Source: Megaustenia siamemsis
Taxonomy: Eukaryota > Mollusca > Gastropoda > Stylommatophora > Ariophantidae
DNA: 64,000 nucleotides
Direction of reading: 5' to 3'
Assembly: GCA_032433765.1 (NCBI GenBank)
Contig: JAVIAB010000139.1
Span: forward strand, 48,710,240-48,774,239
The position numbers and the translations under genes are program-made. Position 1 is the stretch's first letter, and every line of letters starts with the position of its first letter. The notes beneath the pieces were generated by a model. That model did not search any database, was not told the origin of the DNA, and was given only the letters and a program-made list of their open reading frames with translations. Positions 54,605 to 64,000 of this stretch are shown here, in pieces.

Positions 54605-55335
54605 TCATCACCAAGTACCATGCCTGCTGGCGTAGGTGATCGTGTCCCTCCACAACTTTCGATCTCGACAGTTATTTATCATTTCTGTTGTTGACCTTCT
54701 GCCAAGCAATTTTCTTAAGCTGTCTGGTATCTTTTCTCTTTGTTTCTCTCTATCTCTTCGTCCGTCAACTTACCCAGTTATATATTACAATATATTCCAG
54801 CTATTCTCATTACATAGCCAAAAATGATTATTGTTTCTTCCTAATATTATATATTAGCTCTCTCTTTACTTTGGCCACGTTCAGAAAGTTTTCATTACTC
54901 TTCTTAGCTGTCCATAGTATTCTCAACATTCTTCTGTATATGGTATTTCTAAAGCCTCTAGTGATTTTCTAGTCTGTTGTCCTATTGTCCATGATTCACA
55001 TCTATATGCTAAAACTGGCTCTACATAACATGTTAGGGAACGCGATAGCTCAGTGGTTAGTGAACTGGATTACAAAGGACAAGGGGTAGGGTTCGATCCC
55101 AAGCTACGGCTTCCGGGTTCACCCAGCCTTAAATGGTACCTGATTTTTCTGGGAAAGTAAAGCGGCGCGGGCATAATACCGACCACATTACCCCGAAAAT
55201 CATGTGCCGAAGGTCTGTAAAATTTATGGTCACTAACACCATATTCCCTATACGCTACTTGGCGCGACGGGGGTACTTTACTTTTTTTTCTTACTACATA
55301 ACATTTCAGATTCACATTTATTAATCTACTTGAGA
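54605..55335 (-). mobile_element. LINE family B relic with nested SINE
   Basis: On the minus strand it ends (left side) at ccatgatgatga-like sequence (complement of atcatcatcaccaagtacc). Coding continues rightwards to catgttatgtagagccagt at 55,010-55,031. The SINE at 55,032-55,293 interrupts it, and the LINE resumes with RLINVNLKCYV, equivalent to RKRVLKCYV, to about 55,335. Confidence 0.8.
55032..55293 (+). mobile_element. tRNA-derived SINE, type 1, with 11-bp TSD, nested in LINE-B
   Basis: Perfect flanking repeat ctacataacat at 55,021-55,031 and 55,294-55,304. Those bases encode the CYV codons of the host LINE on the opposite strand, so insertion into the LINE is certain. Confidence 0.92.
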
Positions 55336-55339
55336 AAAA

Positions 55340-55735
55340 AAATGAAATATGTTTTCTCACTCATTTCTGATATGACTAGTCACCTCAATCTCACGTGCAA
55401 TGCGATCAAGATTCTTAAGGAAGGTTTTTCTCTTTTTTTTTTCTTTTTAATTGGCTTGAAGTTTGTGACGTAACCTATCGCCGCAGCCAATCTCATTAGG
55501 TGTAATGAAGACCTGATGTATCAAGTACTTCTAAACAGAGAGAATTTAGTTAAACTATTTAGCAGGTGATATAAGCTACATATATGCTTCGTCAAGACTT
55601 CGTGATATGTATGTATACACTTTCAGTCAACTACGGCAACATTTTAAGAGGAGAAAAGTGAGAGAAAAAAGAAATCATATTACACTCTGTGATGTGTAAA
55701 TGTGATATTAATGTTAACTTTTTTTCACTAGCAGC
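55340..55735. other. no gene recognised
   Basis: AT-rich unique sequence. Confidence 0.5.
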
Positions 55736-55737
55736 AT

Positions 55738-55908
55738 ATTTTTTGTTAATGTGGTCAGAATTACGCCAGTGCCAAGATCTTTATTTTACACCCAAAAAAA
55801 AAAAAAATCCCAATAAGACTAAGTAAACTTAGAAACTGTCGATCAGGTTGAAATCGGACCTCTCGTCACGAGAAATCAAAGTTCACTGGCCATTCATCTA
55901 CGATAGTT
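55738..55908 (-). mobile_element. old tRNA-derived SINE, type 1
   Basis: taatgtggtcagaattacgc, gtcgatcaggttgaaatcgg and aaagttcactggccattcat align with the younger copies but are strongly diverged. Confidence 0.65.
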
Positions 55909-55909
55909 C

Positions 55910-56455
55910 TCTATTTAATAGAAGAGCATTGCTACCACAAAGTCTTAGAAACAAATCTGGCTTTCTGAAACCAAATCTTTGGTTTTGTAGAAGATCGACA
56001 GACCACAGGTAAATATGTTCCTGAAGTCGACTTCGATATGGAATCCAACAATTGAAACCGAGGGCGAAGTGGAACAGACAACCTCATATACTTGTCCTTG
56101 AGACAGTAATGGCAGTGGGAGTAGACATAAATATAACTATCGTGCGGAGCCGCGAGTAAAGCTGGAAAAACTTGATGAAGAAAATTAACGTAAAATAATA
56201 TCTGGCACTTAAACTAATTGAGAAATGGGAAAAATATAATGTTCCAGCCACAGGCCTAAAGGACAACGAATAAAAAAAAATACAAGGAATGCTCCTTGTT
56301 CAAAGGAAGAATAACGGGCAATTTGTACGGAAGTTGTAGCGGTGTTAGGACCTTATATGTTCTTGGTCATTTGATATGCCCATAGGGTAGGTTGGACGTC
56401 AATGGCCAAAAGGGGCAGAACATTACAAACAAATCTGACATGTACAGCAAATATA
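55910..56455. other. no gene recognised
   Basis: Unique sequence. Nothing supported. Confidence 0.5.
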
Positions 56456-56461
56456 TATATA

Positions 56462-56785
56462 TATAAAGGTAAAGGTAAAGTACGAGACTTGAACCGGCGT
56501 CTTAGCACGCGAGTTTACACCCATATGTGCTCGGCCGCCTATCCAGAAATGTTCGGATATTTCTGTATAGTGTCGCCTCAAGCATCGAAACTCAGATGCG
56601 AAGCGACATTCCTCACCTTCCCAGGATAATATCTGGTACCCATTTCTGCCAACGGCTGGGTCGACCGTGGGGGTATTTTTTTTCCAACCACGAGTACAAT
56701 TCACACTGCTCCCAGCGGGAATCGAACAGGGTTGTCCGACGTCGGTAGTCCAGTCGGGTGTTTTCCCAACTAGGCTACCGAGGCC
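56462..56785 (-). mobile_element. tRNA-derived SINE, type 2, copy 2
   Basis: The minus strand begins ggcctcggtagcctagttgg with tgttcgattcccgctgggag and ends gtactttacctttacctttat. Both ends abut (TA)n tracts (56,449-56,463 and 56,808-56,833), so the TSD is hidden in simple sequence. Confidence 0.85.
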
Positions 56786-56835
56786 CCCCCCCCCAAAAAA
56801 AAAAAAATATATATATATATATTATATATATAATC
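56786..56835. repeat. C-run, A-run and (TA)n
   Basis: A homopolymer C run, then A run, then TA tract, next to the head of the SINE. Confidence 0.9.
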
Positions 56836-56861
56836 TTCTTCTCCTACCTTTTTAGCTCCCA

Positions 56862-57335
56862 GTGGAGCATTGGTCTTCAACAAACACTTTCCAAGTCGTT
56901 CTGTCTCTTGCCATTCTTTTAAGATCATTCCATGTCTTCCCCATCATCTTCATCTCTGCTTCTATCTGTCTTCTCCAAGAATTCCTTGGTCTTCCTCTTT
57001 GTCTTTTCCCTGGGGATTCCAAAAAAGGCCTGTTGTGTAATACTCTCAGTTTGCTTCCGTAGTGTGTGTCCTATGTATGGCCTCGTCTGCGCTGTATCTT
57101 TTATCCACTGGTGTTTGACTGGTACATTTCCATAATTCTATGTTAGTGATTTTGTCCTGCCATTTCCATCCTTTTATCCTGCGTAAGCATCCATTAATGA
57201 ATGTCTGTATCTTCGTCATTGTCAATTGTGTTGTTCTCCATGTTTCACAGCCATATAATAGGACCGCCTTAACATTTGAGTTAAAAATTTTTCACGGCTT
57301 TCTCCGGCTTGCGTCATATGTCTCACACAGAGAGC
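56862..57335 (-). mobile_element. LINE family A, C-terminal part
   Basis: The minus strand matches the 4.7-kb copy: tcaaatgttaaggcggtcct, atggctgtgaaacatggag, atggaaatggcaggacaaaa, gggaaaagacaaagaggaag and tcttaaaagaatggcaagag. The family's coding is interrupted by frame changes. It is flanked on its 5' side by repeat S6. Confidence 0.8.
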
Positions 57336-57377
57336 CTTCTCTTTCCTGGATGGCGGATTAATTTTTTCTTTCTTTGA

Positions 57378-57540
57378 CTTGTCCATGTTTGTGAAGTTGT
57401 TTCGGCTTATTTTTTTTTTATAGTATGGGATAGCCAGTCCCATGCCCAACCCTCCTTTCTCGCCTCTTACGAACATGCCTGGTAGGGTACAGCGCCACTA
57501 TTCTTTACTCCCCTTTGGGGCCCCGGTAGCGCACGGGCGT
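57378..57540 (-). mobile_element. SINE-like repeat S6, copy 2
   Basis: Minus strand cgcccgtgcgctaccggggc, accctaccaggcatgttcgt, aagaggcgagaaaggagg and tgggactggctatcccat, ending in an A-run and cacaaacatggacaag. It matches 34,136-34,283. Confidence 0.65.
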
Positions 57541-57544
57541 ATAT

Positions 57545-57950
57545 ATGTATATATATATATATATGCGTAATATAGATGAGAAAAATCACTACAGAGGACA
57601 AAAAAAACAAGGGTAATGACAATACCGGACAGTAGACGAAGAAATCGTTGGATGCCACAGAAATGTCTTTTCATAAAAGAATGTGTATATCTTGAGCATT
57701 TAAGAAAAGAGCAACGATGGCATTCTAGAAGCCCAAAGCAAAACAAACAAATCAAAATTAATTTAAAAAGTTATGTTACCATCATCAAAGGGAAACAAAT
57801 GTGTTTTTTTAATTAATTAATTAATTAATTTATTTTATTTTATTTATTTTTTTTTGGGGGGGGGATGTAATGAGAGTTAATTAGCTACGATTTATTGTGT
57901 TAAATTTAAAAGTAAATAACAAGAGAGAAACAGTAAACAATGATTTTTAA
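57545..57950. other. no gene recognised
   Basis: Contains a short TA run, (AATT)n near 57,812 and a T/G-run junction near 57,850. No gene. Confidence 0.5.
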
Positions 57951-57954
57951 ACAA

Positions 57955-58018
57955 ATATAGCGATAGAAAGTTGTGAAGCAACATGGTTACCTACTCTGAC
58001 AGACACAGTACATGATGA
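57955..58018 (+). mobile_element. LINE family B 3'-terminal relic
   Basis: cgatagaaagttgtgaagca followed by acatggttacctactctgac and cagtacatgatga is a diverged LINE-B end. Confidence 0.55.
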
Positions 58019-58229
58019 ATGTCACTTTGAACTTTTTCTGCTAATCTTCTGTTGGATCCCATGTAAGAGATTTCGGCAGAAATGTGACCAGGGATAGAGT
58101 CACACGCATAGGAAGTTGTATCTTGCCGGTGGAATTTTAATCCCTTACGTAAGCGCTAAGCCAGCAAATTGTTGCATGTCGTTAATGAGCTGATAACGGC
58201 CGTTATTTTGATGGCAATTGTCGCTCAGC

Positions 58230-58720
58230 TGCTGTTGACTTTCTGCCATGCCATTCATTCAAACTCTGTAATCTCTTTTTTCTGTCTTCGAAACGTCTTC
58301 TTTTCCCCTCGTTTCTTTTAGCTGCTAAAATATGTTCAACTATTCCCTTCTAATTTCATGGTCGAAATCTAATGGTGATTTCTTTCGGATGTTGGTAACA
58401 AGATTTCTATCTACCTCTTTCAGAACTTAATCGCTCCTCTGTTTAGTCTACTCGATATTTTCTTTAAAAACACATACTTTTTGAGGAGTGTTATAACGAC
58501 TTTTTATCTTGCTCGATTGTCCATGATTCACTTCCATAGACAAGACTAGTCTTAGTCTACACAAGACTGATAACTGTTTTTTTCTTCTCTCCATTATCAA
58601 AGTTGAGTTGAGTAAACATTGTTCATTCTCTGGAATGCAGTATTTACTGAAAGTTCTTTGCGCCGTAATTTAGTTGTCAACGTAGCCTTGTCTTTTCACT
58701 TGCCAATGGTTCTTCCACCA
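58230..58720 (-). mobile_element. LINE family B relic, inverted
   Basis: Plus-strand complements of LINE-B coding (gttgactttctgccatgcca, tgatttctttcggatgttgg, tcgattgtccatgattcact) run from right to left. Heavily decayed. It faces the other LINE-B end at 57.96 kb. Confidence 0.6.
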
Positions 58721-58724
58721 ATTA

Positions 58725-59025
58725 GTTTTTAACACAAATAAATATGTTATTTTCCTTTCTTATTGAATCAAGTACTCTGTTGATTCACTCATCTACATTC
58801 AGAAGTTACAGGGGAAAAACAAAACAATCTATTTTCGTGTGAACGCAAACCACAAACATGAATCGAGACCGCGGTACCTAATGTGTGTGCCGTTGACTGA
58901 ATACTATAGATACAAATATGTCCACAATACGTGCAATGTTGCAAACCCTTCTAATGAAAGAATATCACAAACTTGTTTGCGTCCTACATTTAACGGCTGT
59001 GGACCTAAGTTCTTTGCGCCATATG
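58725..59025. other. no gene recognised
   Basis: Unique sequence up to the composite microsatellite. Confidence 0.5.
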
Positions 59026-59026
59026 G

Positions 59027-59298
<272 letters not shown>

Positions 59299-59399
59299 GG
59301 TGGTGTCTTCCACCTTCGCACCGGTTTGCAGGTGGAGTGAATGGGGTTTTGATCACTAAGTGTCATCACTTCCATGTGTCCTCTCTTAATTGAGAAAAG

Positions 59400-59935
59400 C
59401 AGAAACAAAAGCCAGAAAAGAAAGATCCACACATTCAACTACGAGAAAACAGACCATGACGTCATTAGCAAAATCAGACATAGGAAACAGAGCGCCCTTC
59501 GTAGGAGACAGGAGCGATGGACGCAGCCACCCTTGTGGAACGTAGATGTCGGAGGAAGCTTGGCCGAGCAAAAGACAAACGGTCAAGACATGGCAGAACG
59601 CCAGAAGCACTGGAAGAACACAACCTGAGCTCTTGAAGCGTCTGAAAGTAGAGGTCGACCAAAAATGATGCACTTTAAACTATGCGCTAAGCAGGCTAAG
59701 GATGCCAAATGGGATGATTTCTGTAAAAAAGTGTGCTCAGAAAAATCGCTCGCCACATTCTGGCGCCTTCATCAGTGCATGAATGGCACAACACGACACA
59801 GAGGCATACCAGACTTTCAGAGCACAGGCCGATATGGCACAAATCTGATGAGAGCAAAGGGAATGCCCTGCTTGCCCGCTACATTGAGCAGACGGACCAA
59901 AGAAATGAGAGTAGTATAGCAGAAGGATTTGGTTA
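59400..59935 (+). mobile_element. LINE fragment between endonuclease and RT (family J)
   Basis: One frame carries RRRQERWTQPPLWNVDVGG and, past a stop, KVCSEKSLATFWRLHQCMNG followed by IPDFQSTGR. A frameshift near 59,845 moves to SKGNALLARYIEQTDQRNES. The order (PPWWN..., KFWR..K.MNG, IP.., KGNALL..F..Q) is that of the linker joining the endonuclease and reverse transcriptase of CR1/Jockey/I-type LINEs. It is truncated at both ends and has no 3' tail. Confidence 0.75.
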
Positions 59936-59939
59936 GAAT

Positions 59940-60780
59940 TTAGGCGCTAAATTAACAAAGATATATAGTGTGGTGCGCACCGCACCGCATGTACATGAGA
60001 GACAGGCGGAGTTAACCATGACCGCTCGTGTCGGGATGTTGATTTCTCGTGTAGGTGACCCCGGAAGTGACTTGTTTATGTCTGGTGGTGCTGACTTTGG
60101 AGCGCTTGGTGTACTTGGTGAGCGCTAGTGATAGGTTAGTAGATTATACACCATCAATGAAAAAACGATCAATATAAAACAGAAGACAAAAGATATATTT
60201 TATTCTTTTATTATCTCAATAGGTATATAACATACATTGATATTATATAACATTACAAACATATTCAGTAAACGAAGTAAATATATAGTACAAAGATAAC
60301 ATTTACTTATAGCTATGTAGTTGGGTGTCTGCTTAGCGTTGTGTCATAAATGAATCATAAGGGTGAAACTGTTAGAGATAGCTGGTCAGTCTAAACTGGT
60401 AGTGTAAAGAATTAGATATCTAGAGGCGTAGTCAAGACATTATCATCAGCTACCTTTCTTTTTATATAGAAATAGGAAAGAGCATTTCTGTTTGACTGTA
60501 GGAAAATATGGAATTATTTAAGACTTTGAATCCTACATTTTTCCCACCCTTGGCCTTTTGCGTGGCTAGAACCTCTAAAAACATATCTTTATCTAATTTG
60601 TTGTGTTGCTTGCTTAGCCTTTACAACTGATTTTATCGTAATCCCCACTACAATGGTACGTCTTACTACATAAGCTAACAAGAGCTGTCCCTTCGTACTC
60701 TAGTTTAAAAAGCCCAGGCGTTCGTTTGGTGTATGCTTTAACACCCTTACAGTTTATACAGTCTGTCTTGCTAATATGTT
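59940..60780. other. no gene recognised
   Basis: Unique sequence. The palindromic word ggtgcgcacc occurs at about 59,973. No coding frame stands out. Confidence 0.5.
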
Positions 60781-60784
60781 CATC

Positions 60785-61575
60785 GCAGCGATGGGTGTAT
60801 GGAGGTCGCCTAGTGTGTAATAAGGGCTGTATAGGGGTCGTCTAGTGTGCCGTGATGGGTCAATGGAGGTCGGCTAGTATGTCGTGATGGGTGTACGGAG
60901 GTCGTCTAGTGTGCCATATTGGGTGTATAGAGGCGTTTAGTGTGTCATGATGGTTGTATAGGGGTCGTCTAGTGTGTCATGATGGTTGTATAGGGGTCGT
61001 CTAGTGTGCCGTGATGGGTGTACGGAGGTCGTCTAGTGTGTCATATTGGATGTATAGAGGGCGTTTAGTGTGTCATGATGGTTGTATAGGGTCGTCTAGT
61101 GTGTCATGATGGTTGTATAGGGGTCGTCTAGTGTGCCGTGATGGGTCATGGAGGTCGGCTAGTATGTCGTGATGGGTGTACGGAGGTCGTCTAGTGTGTC
61201 ATATTGGGTGTATAGAGGGCGTTTAGTGTGTCATGATGGTTGTATAGGGGTCGTCTAGTGTGTCATGATGGTTGTATAGGGGTCGTCTAGTGTGCCATGA
61301 TGGGTGCATGGAGGTCGGCTAGTATGTCGTGATGGGTGTACGGAGGTCGTCTAGTGGGGTATGATGGTTGTATGGAGGTCGTCTAGTGTGTCATATGGGT
61401 GTATAGAGGGCGTCTAGTGTGTCATGATGGGTGTATGTAGGTCGTTTAGTGTATCGTGATGGGTGTATGGAGGTCGTCTACTGTGTCGTGAGGGGTGTAT
61501 GGAGGTCGTCTACTGTGTCGTGAGGGGTGTATGGAGGTCATCTAGTGTGGTATGTGGGGTGTATGGCGGTTGTCT
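60785..61575. repeat. 32-bp minisatellite array, about 24 units
   Basis: Unit gtgtgtcatgatgggtgtat / ggaggtcgtcta, with variants (gtatagggg, ggtcggctagtatgtcg) that recur in the same order, suggesting higher-order duplication of about 190 bp. Confidence 0.95.
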
Positions 61576-61579
61576 GGTA

Positions 61580-62300
61580 TATCATACTTTAATCAACCAA
61601 TAAGAAAAATGAAGGAACATTACATTCAAAATTACTTATCTTAACTACTTTACATCAATACAGTTGAATAACGTGTTATCGTTAAGTCTTACCATACTTT
61701 AAGAGAAAACATTCAAACTACAGTATAAAATATAGTCTCAATCATCTACACTGAATATAACCTATTATCGATAACCCTTAACATACTTTAAGAGAAAACA
61801 AGCCAACTTACGGTGCAAAACTCCGCTAGACTGAAGTGTAGTATGACCTTCCTTGAATCAACCAAACTTATAACGCCGTCTAGTTTAAATATAGCCTGGT
61901 AAGAAATGAATAAATTAGCCAATCAGCGAGTGACTATGCCAACATCGACTGATACCTGATAAACCAATCAGAGAAGAGTATTAGTATAGGAGGCGGAGCA
62001 AAGAAATGACTGACAGGTGGATTAATCAATCAGAGAAGTGCGTTAGCCCAAGCGTAGGTAGGGCTGTCGGGTCAGCAGTGGGGGAAAAATGTTGGGTGGT
62101 GGATTACTTGACTCGTTTTGACCCCTGAGGCAATTCCAGAAGAGTTCTATGACCTCATTTTGACCGCTGAAGGCTTTAATACCAATGTTTTCCACTTCAA
62201 CGAACGACATACATCATTAAAGGTGATTACTTCAGCTCTTAGACTTTGGAGTTCCATATCTTTATCACTTGATTGAATGACAGACAACAGTAAAGATGAA
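61580..62300. other. no gene recognised
   Basis: Contains two loosely similar stretches (tttaagagaaaacattcaaac / tttaagagaaaacaagccaac, about 61,700 and 61,788) and repeated aaccaatcagagaag words (61,962 and 62,026). No gene. Confidence 0.45.
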
Positions 62301-62309
62301 TCATTTCAG

Positions 62310-63475
62310 GTAAGAAAACTTAGTTCCAAACCCTAAAATTTCTACTCATAGTCACAAATTTTGATGCAAAACCTAAACAATTTAGTCCCAAAGTGATACT
62401 AGTTCGACACGACATCGTAAATGTTATATGCAAAGTCCAAAGTTTGTCAAAAAGATAACCTAAACTCAAAAAAGTAGTAGACACAAAGCCCAACAATTTA
62501 TATGCAAAGTCTAAAAAGTTACTCCAAAAGACAACTAATGTAACACTTAACCCAAAATTTCGTCGCATAACCAAACAGTTGAACTCAAAGCCTAAAAAAT
62601 TAGTCCCAAAGTGATACTAGTTCGACACAAAAGTCGTAAATGTTAATGAAAAGTCAAAAAGTTTGTCAAAAAGACAACCTTAACTCAAAATAGTTAGACA
62701 CAAAGCCCAACAATTTATATGCAAGTCTAAAATGTTACTCCAAAAGACAACTATGTAACACTTAACCCCAAAAGTTCGTCGCATAACCAAACAATTGAAC
62801 TCAAAAGCCTAAAAATTTAGTCCAAAGTGATACTAGTTCGACACGAAAGACCAAATAGTTATATTCAAAGTCCAAAAGTTTGTCAAAAAGACAACCCAAA
62901 CTCAAAATAGTTAGACACGAAAGGTCAAAAAATTATATGCAAGTCCAAAAGGTTACTCCAAAAAGACAACTAATGTAACACTTAACCCCAAAAGTTCGAC
63001 ATAACCAAACAGTTGAACTCAAAAGCCTAAAAATTTAGTCCCAAAGTGATACTAGTTTGACACGAAAGACAAATAGTTATATTCAAAGTACAAAGTTTGT
63101 CAAAAAGACAAACCAAACTCAAAATAGTTAGACACGAAAGGTCAAAAAAGTATATGCAAAGTCCAAATGTTACTCCAAAAGACAACTAATGTAACACCAT
63201 TGCACAAAAATTTCACCTCATAACCAAAAAGTTGAACTCAAAACCCTACAAAATTTAAACCCAAAATCAAAAATAGTTAGACACGAAGACCAATAGTTAT
63301 ATTCAAAGTCCAAAAGTTTGTCAAAAAGACAACCTTAACTTAAAATAGTTAGACACAAAGCCCAACAATTTATAGGCAAAGTCCAAAAGTTACTCCAAAA
63401 GACAACTAATGTAGCACTTAACCCCAAATTTCGTCTCATAACCAAAAAAGTTGAACTCAAAACCCTAAAAAGTGT
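62310..63475. repeat. ~213-bp tandem array with ~35-bp sub-repeats, about 5 units
   Basis: Landmark tagtcccaaagtgatactag recurs at about 62,389, 62,603, 62,818 and 63,036. Within each unit ctcaaaatagttagacac, atgcaaagtccaaaag and actccaaaagacaac are related sub-repeats. Confidence 0.92.
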
Positions 63476-63619
63476 CCACTTATCAACCAAAGTCTTTAAT
63501 ACAGCTGAGAAAACCCTAATAAATAATTACAATTTACTAAAAATGTTGCACTTGATGATAGCTGCGACTGTGTCTAAATCATTATTGAAAATATTCATAG
63601 AACTCTAGTAAAACCAAAC

Positions 63620-63785
63620 ACACTAAAACACCACATTGAAAGAATGAACTTAAAGTTCACGCCCCTGTCACAACTCTGCTAAGAAAAGTACTGCAAAGCA
63701 TGAAAGTTATGGCCCCTGCTATAACTCTACTAAACGAAAGTATTACCAAACACGTAGGTACACTCCTACCATAACCCACTAAGAA
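63620..63785. repeat. ~70-bp direct repeat, two units
   Basis: gcccctgtcacaactctgct and gcccctgctataactctact head two related blocks. Confidence 0.65.
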
Positions 63786-63819
63786 AAAACAAGATTTTGC
63801 TTAAAATACACATTTATGA

Positions 63820-64000
63820 TTGTTTACGCCCCTTGTCCCTTTATGAGGGGTACGCCCATGAAACTGTTAGAAATAGTAAATTTACACTCTAGGGCTACTC
63901 CAAACTTTACATTAAGCATCCCCGTATCAAGAATTTACTAAAAGTAACTTTAGGGTTGTTACGCCCCTTGACCCTTTATGAGGGACGCCCATGAAACTGT
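63820..64000. repeat. ~135-bp direct repeat running off the window end
   Basis: tacgccccttgtccctttat ... gggtacgcccatgaaactgt at about 63,825 returns as tacgccccttgaccctttat ... gggacgcccatgaaactgt at 63,960-64,000. Confidence 0.8.

Overview
This is a gene-poor window from an animal (metazoan) nuclear genome. It is AT-rich, has no operons or bacterial-style genes, and is dominated by transposon relics, tRNA-derived SINEs, microsatellites and many minisatellite/satellite arrays. The only host-gene-like sequence I recognise is a cluster of cysteine-rich EGF-like (MEGF/scavenger-receptor type) repeats near 17.9-18.5 kb, and it is broken across frames. The mix of LINE families, tRNA-SINEs with the same head, and MEGF-like sequence fits a lophotrochozoan, most likely a mollusc. 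That is an inference from family resemblance only.

Layout. 0-7 kb: an RNase H-bearing LINE interrupted by a 179-bp short element, an internally deleted Tc1/mariner-like transposon with intact ends, a 49-bp tandem array, and several LINE 3' ends. 7-17 kb: two tRNA-SINE types, a 35-bp array (11.2-12.1 kb), a duplicated 197-bp block, microsatellites and LINE-B copies. 17-20.4 kb: a 33-bp array, the EGF-like pseudogene, a ~30-50 bp array and a GGAA block. 21-24.2 kb: the longest LINE-B copy (with the RT active-site motif), a LINE-C relic and a non-autonomous hAT-like element. 24.9-31 kb: two large arrays of the same ~58-60 bp satellite in opposite orientations, then a homogeneous 77-bp array. 31-42 kb: mostly unrecognised sequence with SINE and LINE relics and a 69-bp array. 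42-46 kb: four consecutive short-unit arrays and a CA-rich block. 46-58 kb: dense nested LINE/SINE insertions, plus one GC-rich segment at 50.2-50.6 kb that is the best candidate for unrecognised host sequence. 58-64 kb: LINE relics, composite GACA/GACG/GATA microsatellite, a 32-bp array, a ~213-bp array and a further direct repeat running off the window end.

Tandem arrays cover roughly a quarter of the window. I see no functional pathway here. The interest lies in the insertion history, readable from exact target-site duplications (TSDs), and in the way mobile-element 3' tails ending in GATGATG appear to seed microsatellites and minisatellites. LINE family letters (A, B, C, E-J, R) and SINE numbers are labels of convenience for this window, not database names.
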